From Leguminivora glycinivorella (Eukaryota > Arthropoda > Insecta > Lepidoptera > Tortricidae): a DNA stretch of 64,000 nucleotides. The stretch covers positions 11,110,917 to 11,174,916 of the forward strand of contig NC_062995.1 of the NCBI RefSeq assembly GCF_023078275.1. The letters are read 5' to 3'. The first letter of the stretch is position 1, and each line of letters begins with the position of its first letter. A program made the position numbers and the translations under genes. The notes under the pieces are model-generated. The model was not told the DNA's origin. It did not search any database and saw only the letters and a list, made by a program, of their open reading frames with translations. Of the stretch, positions 31,881 through 42,084 are shown piece after piece.

Positions 31881-33290
31881 AACGTCATGCATTTACTGAC
31901 ATTATACATAGTGGCGTTTGATAAAGTGGAACTGTTGATGATGGTCAGTACGGAACTCTTCAACGGAACCTAACCTTGTTCTCTTCGTTATGTTTGTTAG
32001 CATGTTGTATTTCCAAGTCACATTTTGGCCAAGCTCGAGTTCAGTTAATGGGAGCCATGAGGAATCAAGTGACTTTTATATTTTTATTAGAAAATCAGAA
32101 GTAATGTGTTAAGGTTTTTAAAAACTCCTATAAGTTTCATGACTCGACTCATGTGAAGCTCTATGTGTAAATGTTAAGCGTAATAAAAATATTAGTAAAA
32201 TGTCCATCGCCTTTTTTGACCTCTGAAACAAAGGGTTCCTTAAAATACTATAGACAGTTTTCATATTAAAATATCTAAATATCATATTGACTTTTATTCA
32301 TATCCTCCGGCTGCATTACCCCGATATGATTTGTTGCGAGGGCCCATTCTATTTCGCGATATATCAGAATAAAAAAAGCATTATTAGTATGTTGTTTACT
32401 TAATTTATCACAATGCTTACAAATGTTCTTTTATACATTTCTGGCATGCCTATAAATCACTCCTTTATGACAATATATGATTTATACGACTATAAATGTG
32501 AATAAAGTAACCGATGTGAGGCAGAGGGCTTTACAGTGTCGTTGATAAGTTCGCTATGCCGCCTCCCGCGCCTCTAACACGCCCACTGGCAGCGCACATT
32601 TTTTGTCCACATAACACTTCACTTCCGGATTCCGGACACGGTATTCCAAACGACAGATAGGTAGGTCCTGCGTAGCACACTAGTGGGATAAACTTTATGG
32701 CATCGGTGTGTCCCTATTGCACTTACAGACAGTGCCAAAAGGACGGCCTGATATCGTTTATCACGCGACCGTCCCTGCCAGCCTGGCAATGCTTTTCATC
32801 ATACTGTTTACTCATATGAACTGTCAAATAACTATTGTGCTTGCAAGGGTGTTTTCTCTTATCTACTGTCAAATGACTTAGTGAAATATAATCCTTGTGT
32901 TGTTCAAAATAGGCTTCAAAGTAGCACGTTGCACGCTTTCTGTCGGCCGTCGTCCTGCTGAAGGACAGATTGAGATTGAAGGTCTGTGCCCACTAGATCG
33001 TACCATACCATGACTTACGCGATACGGTCTACCTTGCCCACTGAACGTGTCGACGGCGTTCCATACCCGTTTGATGCCCGTATCGTTGCGTTAGTTTTTT
33101 TTAATGGTCTCTATTCCTATCCAGTATCAATAGGTTACTGCAGGTCAATTTACGGTAATTCCATTGATATTGTTCATACAATTATTTTTTTCTTTTCTAA
33201 TCGAAAGCAACGCGTATACAGCCCGTTTACAACGGGTATGCAATGATCATCATACGCGGTTACAGCCGCCGCCCGCAGAGACCGGCTCGC
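31881..33290. other. Duplicated intergenic sequence, no gene seen
   Basis: Aligned to 10131-11320. The extra segment 32957-33122 holds a GTACCATACCATGACTTACG stretch but no recognised gene. Confidence 0.55.
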
Positions 33291-33293
33291 GTC

Positions 33294-33742
33294 CGTCGCG
33301 TGTCCTGCGCGTCGCGTGTCCTGCGCGGCGCGTGTCCTACACGGCGCGTGTCCTGCGCGTCGCGTGTCCTACACGGCGCGTGTCCTGCGCGGCGCGTGTC
33401 CTACACGGCGCGTGTCCTGCGCGTCGCGTGTCCTACATGGCGCGTGTCCTACATGGCGCGTGTCCTACATGGCGCGTGTCCTGCGCGTCGCGCGTCTTGC
33501 GCGACGCGTGTCCTACACGGCGCGTGTCCTGCGCGTCGCGTGTCTTGCGCGGCGCGTGTCCTACACGGCGCGTGTCCTGCGCGTCGCGTGTCCTACATGG
33601 CGCGTGTCCTGCGCGTCGCGTGTCTTGCGCGACGCGTGTCCTACACGGCGCGTGTCCTGCGCGTCGCGTGTCTTGCGCGGCGCGTGTCCTACACGGCGCG
33701 TGTCCTGCGCGGCGCGTGTTCCGCACGTCGCGTGTCCGCTCC
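33294..33742. repeat. 16-bp GC-rich minisatellite, about 28 copies (long allele)
   Basis: Unit CGTGTCCTGCGCGTCG, alternating with variants containing CTACACGGCG or CTACATGGCG. Because 16 is not a multiple of 3, each frame cycles every 48 bp through RVLRGACPTRRVSCAS-like peptides, so all three forward frames and one reverse frame are open for 120-200 codons. This is a composition effect, not evidence for a protein. Confidence 0.95.
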
Positions 33743-33891
33743 GACGAATATTCTCGCCGACAATAGTGCCCGGGCCGAGCGTGGCCGGTGACGGAACGGG
33801 CTAGTGGGCAAGGTCTCATACGTTTTCATACAAGGAATATTTTTTTGACGGATACGCTTCGAGCACGGTCATGGTATGGTACGGCTAAGCT

Positions 33892-33968
33892 GGTGGCTAA
33901 GTTGGTCATAGCGACGGCTCCGGCAAAGCAGGTCGCAGGTTCGAGACCTGCCGGAGGTGTAACTTTTT
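33892..33968 (+). mobile_element. tRNA-like SINE head, unit 2 copy
   Basis: Same as 12205-12281, with one change (GCAGG for GCCGG) that breaks the anticodon-arm-like hairpin. B box GGTTCGAGACC intact. Confidence 0.6.
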
Positions 33969-34177
33969 CCATTTTCCTTTAATTTAAAAATTGAAGGACA
34001 AGGCAAGAAAACACCGAATCCTGATAAAATCACTTTGTTGTCCGTCCATACGTCTGTACGCCTGTCACGACCCTTCAGGAACGCGTGGTATTATGTTGCA
34101 TACCTCAAATAATACATTCATGGGTACCTATCACAATTAATTTTTCGTTTGCGAGCGTAGGTGCACCGGTTATATTT

Positions 34178-35144
34178 TTATGCCTTTTCCTCAGTGTGTG
34201 TCCTTACATGAGCTTGCAAATGTCGTTTAAAGCTGCTAGCGTAATTGCACTGGTTGCATTTATATGGCTTTTTACCAGTGTGTGTCCTTACATGAATTAG
34301 CAAATTATGTTTCTGGCTACTAGCGTAGTTGCATTGTTGGCATTTATACGGCTTTTCCCCAGTGTGTGTCCTTATGTGCTTTTTCAAATGATTTTTCTGG
34401 CAACTAGCGTAGTTGCACTGGTTGCATTTATATGGCTTTTCTCCAGTGTGTGTCCTTACATGAACTTGCAGTGAACTTATATAGCTGCAAGCGTAGTTAC
34501 ACTGGTTGCATTTATATGGCTTTTCCCCAGTGTGTGTCCTTACATGAACTTGCAGTGAACTTATATAGCTGCTAGCGTAGTTACACTGGTTGCATTTATA
34601 TGGCTGCTCCCCAGTATGTGACCTTACGTGAACTTTCAATGAACTTTTCTGGCTACTAGCGTAGTCACACTGATCACATTTATATGGCTTTTCACCAGTG
34701 TGTGTCCTTACATGATTTATCAAATTATTTTTCTGGCTACTAGCGAAGCTGCACTGGTTACATTTATATGGCTTTTCCCCAGTATGTGTCCTTACGTGAA
34801 CTTGCAATGACATTTGATGGCTACTAGCGTAGTCACACTGATCACATTTATATGGCTTTTCACCAGTGTGTGTCCTTACATGATTTAGCAAATGATTTTT
34901 CCGGCTACTAGCGTAATTGCACTCATTGCATTTATATGGCTTTTCCCGGTGTGTGTCCTATAATGAATTTTCAAACGACTCTTGAAGCTGCAAGTATAGT
35001 TGCACTGGTCACAACTGTGCGGCCTCTCACTGGTGTGTTTACTCAAATGCCTAATTAAGCGTAGTTTCTGAACCGTCGTATATTTACAGTGAGCACATCT
35101 GTAGGTTTCGGGTCCGCCACTTGATATCTTCTGTGGAGTTTGCC
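34178..35144 (-). pseudogene. Zinc-finger gene B, terminal exon 3: 11 C2H2 fingers, one frameshift
   Basis: Acceptor TTTCTGTTGCAG, same phase as gene A. Fingers 1-2 (YRCAHCKYTT..., SCDQCNYTCS...) are followed by a one-base deletion in a C run (34945-34947, plus strand; four C in the paralogue), after which fingers 3-11 are open to TAA at 34178, ending HTEEKA. Finger order differs from gene A: blocks matching CDQCDYASSHQMS and CNQCSFASSQKNN show internal loss of about three fingers. If the deletion is real the protein stops soon after finger 2. Confidence 0.85.
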
Positions 35145-35660
35145 CTGCAACAGAAATACCTTTATTTTACTAAAGAGCCGGGTCCAAACAGACCGCACGC
35201 CTCGCGAGGCGAACGTCCGTGCTCATGCGCGCACGTTTGCCTCGCCCGAGCAAATTAGCTCGGCAAGATGGCGGCCCTCGGTCAGCTCAGCTGTTATAGG
35301 GGACATTGCTGCGCGACACATTTCGCCAGCGTATTACGAGTCGCGAATTACTTAACAACCTAATGTAGCTTCGACAAATCATATTAAATAGAACCTGAAG
35401 AAAATTGTAATTAAAAAGAAGATTCTTTAGATAAAATACAATTAATTTCTCGAAGAAACTAGCGTCTTAACTCTTACGGTTATCGAGTTATTAAAAAAAT
35501 AAAGATAATTACTGAACACGTGAGTGACAGCCTTTACCAATTCCTAATGTTATTCGTTTTGACATGTGCCATCAATCACTTGACACTAACTTGAATGTTA
35601 TTCTTAAGGGTCTCTCACACTAATAAATTCATTTATTTTGTATGAAAATGACGAAAAAAT
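35145..35660. other. Intron 2 of gene B, left part; no gene seen
   Basis: Homologous to 13710-14270. Ends in ACGAAAAAATT, the target duplication of the LINE that follows. Confidence 0.6.
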
Positions 35661-37102
35661 TCTTCTTATCGTGTGAAGGGATCATAAGTTATAAACTAAA
35701 TAATATTCTGCCAATATCTTGCCACCTCCAACTAGGGATGTCACGAATGTCGCATGTGTCACATTCGCGAATGCGAATGCGAATATTCAGAATGCGAATG
35801 TGCGAATGCGAATATCGCTGAATTTCATAAAAAACCAAAATAAAAACTGAAGCAATCACCAACAACCCGCTAGGTAAAAAATTTAAAATGCTTACTATTG
35901 GTCAAAATGCCGAGTACGAACTTCACGCCGTACGAATTTGACCTATCTGCGCATGCGCGAGTGGACAGTCGACAAGTAGCAATTGCAGCGGCCGGCGCGG
36001 GCGAGGAACAAGCTGTGACTTGCACACATTCGCATTCGCAAAACATTCGCATCGTTTGAAGCGAATGCGAATGTCAATGCAAATGTTTAAAAGAATGCGA
36101 ATCATTCGCATATGCGAATGCGAATGCAAATATTCGTAACATCCCTACCTCCAACCCTCGGGGGGTAGCATATATAAGGTCTTTTGCAGTGCACTTAGCT
36201 GGACACAGAGAACATTGCATCATATGTTGCGTTGTTTGTATTTCACCACATTCACAATATGCGTCACTTTGTACCGGGTTGATTCCCCATTTTAGGAGGT
36301 TATCTTTAGATCGGCCTACCCCCGATCTTAATCTATTTAGTGATTTCCAGGTCGCCCATTTTTCTCTCGCACCAGGGGGCAGATGTTCGTTGGGTGTAAT
36401 TCTTAGCGAGTCTTCATTGAGCTCCGATTTCCACGCTATAAGACGAGCCTCTTTCGCCGTTTGGTGTTCGAGGGCTGAGTTTGAGACAAAGCTCCTGCGT
36501 GACTTTAGCCTACTGGTACCCACGTGTGTGTACATGAAGTGGGTTTCGGGAGTCGCACAGTTGTTTTGTGCGTTCTACAGCAGTTACCACGTTTCTACGG
36601 ATATGAGGAGGGGCGATACCGCTCATTTGATATAGATGGTCGACTTTCGTAGGTTTTAGGCACCCAGTGATTAGACGACAGGTTTCGTTTAGGGCAATAT
36701 CTACCTGACCTGTGTGTGCAGAGTTCTTCCACACCTGGCATGCGTATTCGGCGGCTGAGAAACTAAGTGCAAGTGCGGTAGTACGGAGTGTATGTGGGGC
36801 TGCGCCCCATGTGGTTCCAGTAATCCGGCGGATGATGTTATTTCTTGCCGACACTTTCTGTTTGGTGTTAAGGCAGTGTGCTTTGTAGGTGAGAGACCTG
36901 TCCAGCGTTATGCCCAGGTATTTGGGTGCGTGAGTGTGCTCCAGCCTGCAACCCTCCCATTCAAGGTTTAATTGCCTAGTTGCTTGTCTATTTTTGAGGT
37001 GGAAAGCGCATACCTGTGTTTTAGCTGGATTTGGTCGGAGTTGGTTCTCATGGTAGTACTCTGAAAGTGACTCCAGGCCTTTCGCTAGGCTTGGAGTCAC
37101 TT
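35661..37102 (-). mobile_element. Jockey-superfamily LINE fragment, 11-bp target duplication
   Basis: Minus strand encodes the C-terminal half of a non-LTR reverse transcriptase: YYHENQLRPNPAKTQVCAF, PKYLGITLDRSLTYKAH, LSFSAAEYACQVW, LNETCRLITGCLKPTKVDH; then, after a frame change near 36525, LKSRRSFV and a terminal C/H-rich CECGEIQTTQHMMQC motif. Flanked by ACGAAAAAATT at 35650-35660 and 37103-37113, single in unit 1. Truncated before the catalytic FADD motif. A hAT MITE has inserted into it (35733-36147). Confidence 0.88.
35733..36147. mobile_element. hAT MITE with 8-bp duplication CCTCCAAC
   Basis: Ends TAGGGATGTCACGAAT and ATTCGTAACATCCCTA are inverted repeats; CCTCCAAC flanks both sides (35725-35732, 36148-36155). 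Both ends carry many GAATGCGAAT motifs in both orientations, likely subterminal binding repeats. No ORF of transposase. Confidence 0.92.
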
Positions 37103-37197
37103 TCAGAAATACGAAAAAATTTATTTGCCAATTTAAGTAAAAGTGATTGATATACAGAGTGGTTCCTGATAATGAACCTAGCTACGTGTCGAATTTC

Positions 37198-37313
37198 TCA
37201 GGGACAAATATCTGTGCTCATCACACAAATAAGTAAGTGCCCTTACCGGGATTCGAACCCGGGACCGCGGCGTAGCAGGCAGGGTCACTGCGCGCTAGGC
37301 CAGACCGGTCGTC
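37198..37313 (-). mobile_element. tRNA-derived SINE fragment, unit 2
   Basis: Homologous to 23481-23594 with a small AAGT insertion. B box GGTTCGAATCCCGG on the minus strand. Here the flank is intact, showing the pre-insertion state of the Gypsy-1 site. Confidence 0.8.
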
Positions 37314-37650
37314 AGTTTGGATTCAAAAACACACACACACACACACTGTAACGAAGCGGATCTTTCTATAAACATAGTTAAATATTTTGGCTTTTAATTT
37401 GTGAATGAAACACTGCCTTCTCGTTCATTGCATTATCTGTTGCACTTCGATGCACATATTTATGTTTATCTGTTGTAGGGTTGCCATACAACAAGTATTA
37501 TTCGAAATTGTAGGTATTTTGGCTGTCATTCCAGGAAAACTTTGTATATTTTGATAAAGTTTAGGCATTCATTTTTGGAAAATATAATATTTTGGAAACA
37601 CGAAATGAAATGAAATATTTATTTTTCATCAAGTAGGCATATTAGGGACC
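37314..37650. other. Duplicated intronic sequence, no gene seen
   Basis: Matches 23600-23830 and 24175-24260; the roughly 340 bp between are absent here. Confidence 0.5.
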
Positions 37651-37726
37651 GGCCACACTTAAGACACGCATGTCCTGAGGCGCGCAACGGACGTCCGCGC
37701 GACGCCGCCTGAATGTAATTCAAATA

Positions 37727-38575
37727 AAAAATCCGGCCAAGTGCGAGTCGGACTCGCCCACCGAGGGTTACGTACAAACTTTCTTTCAAACTACCTAGTA
37801 AAAATAATCTCATATTTTCATATAACTCTAATGACGACTAGAAAACAAAAGTATAGGCACTAATGAGTATTATTGTGTATAGCGCCATCTCCCGGTCAAT
37901 TTGCTAACTAATTTGCGCGACCTGGTTTTTCAGGGATAATTCTTTATAATGTTAACCGATTTAAACAGTTTTTACTTTATTGGACAGAAGATGGTTTACG
38001 TAACATCTCGTATTAATTTGAAATACGATATACATCTGCAAGGGTGGCTAAATTGAAAGTAAAAATCTGAAAAGTTTTTTGTGAATTAAAAAAAAAGTAT
38101 TCAAAATACAAACACGATTATAATTTTCCTGTAATATTTAGCATAAAACCAATGTTTACTAAAATTTTCATAATTTTTCGTTGGTAAACTTCGGAGATAA
38201 GGGGGGGGAACGGTATTTTTTTTTACATTTTCCTTCAAAATTCTTTTTTTTTCCACAACAAAAAAAATATAAAAAATAGCTTATTTACGTTCAATTTGAG
38301 CTCTTTCCAACGATACCTCACTTGACCTAGTAACTTGAAATTTACAGTTTGCCCCCCTTTCATTTTGGCCATTTTCTACAATTCAAATTAATATATTTAA
38401 AAAAATTACACTTTCTATTTGTAGAGGTTTACAATGTTCATAACTATTCCAAATTTCAAGTTGATAGCATTAGTAGTTCTCGAGATATTTAGGAATGTGA
38501 CAGACAGACAGACAGACGGACAGAGTCGCACCATAAGGGTTCCTGTTGTACCTTTTTGGTACGGAACCCTAAAAA
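37727..38575. mobile_element. Interspersed non-autonomous element (AAAATCCGGCCAAGTGCGAG type)
   Basis: Inserted into the CACTTAAG foldback of unit 2; unit 1 has the empty site (24341-24360). Starts AAAATCCGGCCAAGTGCGAG, ends GGTACGGAACCCTAAAAA, and holds a CAGACAGACAGACAGACGGA tract. I recognise the ends from a very common lepidopteran repeat. No ORF. Confidence 0.8.
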
Positions 38576-39009
38576 CGTCTCCTCAGTACATTTTAGTATA
38601 GGAAGGACGTAAGACGCGCCCCAGGTGGCGTGGCGGAGACGTCCGTTGCGCGCCCCGAGACACGCGACGCTTAAGTGGGAACGCTGGCTTACAATGCGCA
38701 TATGAACGTCTAATAAAGCTACGCCATCTCTAACCCTACGCCTCAGCCTCGAGAAGATTTCAGTCCCCCCTCAGTTGGGAGGGGGTTATCCACTATGGGA
38801 CATAGATGTGATCACATGTTTCTAAAGGCTGTTCTGGAATGACATTTGTTTGCGTTTCTGTTACTTCAAATGCTGATACAGAAACTGGAGTAATTATCGT
38901 TTAATTAATTAGAATAATTATTGTTTATTCGTGTGCCACCCGGCTTTTGTTTTGGGTCCTTTAAATTCGAAATCCATTCAGTGCGGCGTCTTTTTGTGAC
39001 GAGATCCTC

Positions 39010-39139
39010 TGTGAGGAGTTATATTAGTGCTGAATAGTGTATTAAGTATATGTACTTAAATAGGTATGAACTGTGAAATAAAGTCAGTCTTTACGCAATA
39101 CTCAAGGTGTTTAATTGTCGTCGTACTTCCCGCCCCACA
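39010..39139 (+). repeat. Gypsy-2 5' LTR
   Basis: 130 bp, TGTGAGGAG...CCGCCCCACA. Contains AATAAAG at about 39078. Very short for a Gypsy LTR. Confidence 0.93.
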
Positions 39140-39155
39140 TGGCGACCCTGCCACG
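39140..39155 (+). promoter_or_regulatory. Gypsy-2 primer-binding site
   Basis: TGGCGACCCTGCCACG directly after the LTR; near-identical to the site of the nested element in Gypsy-1 (TGGCGATCCTGCCAGT). Confidence 0.75.
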
Positions 39156-39274
39156 TGCGGTGTCGGGTTCGGAAGTCGGAAGTGCAATCGCGCACTTTAT
39201 GTGAATGAATAAACTACCTTTTATTACCTGTTTGACGCGTACTGGAATAAACGTGCAAATAAAAACTAAGTAAT

Positions 39275-39595
39275 ATGTGCAACTCAAGAGTGGAAAAAGA
39301 TGCTGTTTTTATCACTCAAAATTCAGCCGGAAGAGGAAATAATGACGCTACTGCGACTGAAATGAAGAATCACCTGTCGATCATTAGCATTTTGATGATT
39401 GTGATGTGTACTTTGATGTTCATTGGAGGTTTATATATCATCTACAAGCTGTATAAACGTTGCCACGAATCATGGGCTGCTAACTGGATCGTGCAATACA
39501 ACCTGCGTAGATCTTTTCGCAACGAACGACGAGAACTAGAGGATAACCACTGCCGCGGATGCTCTGCTGCTCGCGCCGGTACTAGCAAGGACTAA
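39275..39595 (+). CDS. Small single-pass membrane protein ORF of Gypsy-2, upstream of gag
   Basis: Intact 106-codon ORF between the primer-binding site and gag. Residues about 34-57 form one strongly hydrophobic helix (LSIISILMIVMCTLMFIGG), followed by a tyrosine/lysine-rich YKLYKRC stop-transfer and a basic tail with LRRSFRNERRELEDN. The N-terminus is short and polar with no signal peptide, suggesting N-out, C-in. Not gag, protease or a typical envelope protein: no furin site, fusion peptide or cysteine-rich ectodomain. Similar short one-helix ORFs may exist in other insect Gypsy elements, from memory only. Function unknown; particle targeting to membranes is one possibility. Confidence 0.65.
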   Translation: MCNSRVEKDAVFITQNSAGRGNNDATATEMKNHLSIISILMIVMCTLMFIGGLYIIYKLYKRCHESWAANWIVQYNLRRSFRNERRELEDNHCRGCSAARAGTSKD

Positions 39596-39839
39596 TCTCC
39601 AGCTACTCGTGAAGTGATGTGATATAAATGCATTTAGTGTTGATTTATCGGTTCATACCTTGTTCCCCGCCACCGCTGAGCTCGAAGTGGATAGAAAGAC
39701 TTACGTACGTCGTCCTAACATAATTAAATAACATTATGACCAGGTACAATAAGGAGTTGTGAGTACGTTTTTTTTTTGTTTGTTTTTGTATTAAGTAGGT
39801 AAATAAAACTACCATAGAAATAACATAATTTAGTTTGTC
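39596..39839 (+). other. Gypsy-2 spacer between membrane ORF and gag
   Basis: Non-coding, contains a run of 9 T (about 39767) and no clear splice acceptor. The gag ATG at 39840 would be reached by reinitiation, internal entry or splicing; the sequence does not decide. Confidence 0.4.
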
Positions 39840-41081
39840 ATGACAAGTAAATTAATTCAAATCAGCTCAGAATTATCGAATATAAAAGAAAAATTGTCAA
39901 AACTTAGTTATGATAGAAGGAAATCAGAACTATTGAAAGTAAAGCTAGATGAAGCAACTGTAATTTATAAGCAATATTTTACGGTCATTAAGGAGATACA
40001 TGACCAAATTGAAAATAGTCTTTTAGAAAGTCAACGTTTAGTCGATATTCAAGGAGAGTGTGATAAAATAAAAGCATTATATAAGTGGATTGAGGATTTT
40101 TGTAACAAAACATACACAAGTTCAGATAAAAACTCCACAATGGAAGACTTTAACTTGAAAATTGCTTTGTCTTTGATACCAATTATGACGGAGGATGAGG
40201 CTGTGATAGAGCAGCTTATTAATTCTATCGAATATTACGACTCGGTGCTTAAGTCCGATTCTAAGCAGCAATTGATTAATTTCGTTCTTAAAAACCGCAT
40301 TACTAAATTAGCCAAACTTAAATTAAGCGAAACATATAGCTCAGTCCAAAGTATGATTACAGATATGAAGACTCACTTATTGACAAAAAAATCCGCTTTC
40401 GCTATCCAAAATCAAATACAGTTGTTAAGACAAGGAGAGAACTCAATCGACGATTATGGTAAGCAGTTGTCCGAGCTGTTTGTTAATTTGACGATAGCGC
40501 AGTCAGAAGGCAACTCCACTACATTTAATGTATTAAAGAAAGTCAATGAAAAACAAGTCGTAAAAAGGTTTGCGGATGGTCTGCGCAATCGGCGAATTAG
40601 TACCATTATTGCAGCACGCGATTATGAATATCTTAAAGACGCGGTACAAGGAGCGAAAGATGAAGAGACGGCGGCGGCTATAACAACCTCTAATGGTGAA
40701 ATGCTGGCATTCAATCAATATAATAATAATTTCAGCAGAGGATATGTACGTGGTCGCGGTCGCTAAGGCTACAGAGGATCACCCAACCAATACCGTGGCT
40801 CGCGGCCACCCCCGACGCAAGGCCAAGCTCCGGGGCCAGGACGCATGGCGCGGTCCTACCCAGGAGCCGGCGCTGCCGGTCCGAGCAGAGGTGCCTACTC
40901 GCCGAGTTACCGGGGAAATCAAGGTAGGTACTTTTCTTCTAGAAATAATGGATACGGTGGTGAAAGAATGCATTTTTTACATGAAACGGACCAAACTACT
41001 GAGCACTGTAATGATGAGGTGAATATTATAAATCAGTCGGGCGAAAATAAAGTAAATCCTGCTCAGTTTTTTCGAGACTAA
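39840..41081 (+). pseudogene. gag: Gypsy-2 gag with one in-frame stop
   Basis: ATG 39840 to TAA 41079-41081 in one frame, with TAA at 40764-40766 inside. N-terminus is coiled-coil-like (SSELSNIKEKLSKLSYDRR), then the core shared with Gypsy-1 (SMITDMKTHLLTKKSAFAI, SELFVNLTIAQSEGN). After the stop the frame continues as an RG/GY/P-rich basic tail (MARSYPGAGAAGPSRG...) and ends NPAQFFRD, matching the QFFRD end of Gypsy-1. No CCHC knuckle. Either a nonsense mutation or read-through; the context is CGC TAA GGC. Confidence 0.85.
41064..41081 (+). promoter_or_regulatory. Candidate +1 ribosomal frameshift site (gag to pol), Gypsy-2
   Basis: CAG TTT TTT CGA GAC TAA in gag frame; the +1 frame is open from here through the protease. 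Same codons and same distance to the stop as in Gypsy-1, with CGA for CGT. Confidence 0.65.
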
Positions 41082-42084
41082 AGAGTACATATTTTTAAGT
41101 GGGAATTCAAGTTACGTAACTTTTAGAGTACATAACAATATTAACAATGATACAGATTTTGCATATTCATTTTTAGCTGACACGGGAGCTACGATATGCG
41201 CATTAAAATTGCGCAGCGCTTTGAAATTAAATATGCCTATATGTAAAAAAGAATTAATTATTAATGGAATTGGAGGAACGCAATGTGCAATTGGATATAT
41301 TTACTTACAACTACATTATCAAGGGCACATGTTTGAACATAAGTTTTACATTTTTGATAATTTGCCATGTTGTAACGACGGCATAATAGGTCGCGATTTT
41401 CTCAAAAAATATAAGAGTAAAATTGATCTAGAATATGATACTTTAACCTTAACTACAGATATCAAAACAAAAGTTACCATGCCTCTCAACGATAACCAAA
41501 AATATTTCTCGCTTCCACCTAGGTCAGAATCTGTATATTATGTTAGTACAGATATAACTGAAGACTGTGTCGTATGTTCCAATGAGATACAAAATGGCGT
41601 GTTTTTAGCGGGGTCCTTGGTTTCGCCTAGTTTTAGTAAAATACCACTTAGAATATTGAACACAACGGAACATGAGATACAATTATGCAATATTAGTGTA
41701 AGCATACAAAGGGCTAGTGATTATACCATCTGCGCATTTGACAAATGCGACAAAGTAAATGTTGACCGTCTCAAATTGTTATTTCAACACTTGAATTTAC
41801 AAAAACTAAATCTTGAGGAACAAAAATCAATCGAAAACTTGTGTGCTAAATTTCCTGACATATTTTTCTTACCTGGTGATACGTTAAGTACCACAAATAT
41901 TTATAGTCATACTATACCATTGAAACCCAATACTGTACCGGTATACACTAAGCCATATAGGTTACCACATTCTCAGAAAACTATCATACAGGATGAATTA
42001 AACAACATGTTAAAACAAGGAATCATAGAAAAATGTTCAAGCGAGTGGTCTAGTCCCCTTTTGTTAGTCCCAAAAAAAAAATGA
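41073..42084 (+). pseudogene. pol: Gypsy-2 pol, part 1: protease and start of reverse transcriptase
   Basis: Open in the +1 frame from the gag end. Protease has the catalytic LADTGATICAL (about 41176) and GIIGRDFLKKY. A linker (LRILNTTEHEIQL) precedes the reverse transcriptase entry IIEKCSSEWSSPLLLVPKK. The frame ends in a run of ten A (42072-42081); with one base fewer it continues into WRIVIDYRKLNN. Confidence 0.88.

Noticed and set aside
33164..33819. Overlapping arginine/cysteine-rich ORFs of 128-200 residues on both strands
   Set aside because: All come from the 16-bp minisatellite; simultaneous openness in several frames argues against coding.
39275..39595. Envelope protein of Gypsy-2
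   Set aside because: Too short, located before gag, no signal peptide, cleavage site or cysteine-rich ectodomain.
41064..41081. -1 frameshift as the gag-pol mechanism
   Set aside because: Pol is in the +1 frame relative to gag in both elements; a -1 shift would enter the wrong frame.
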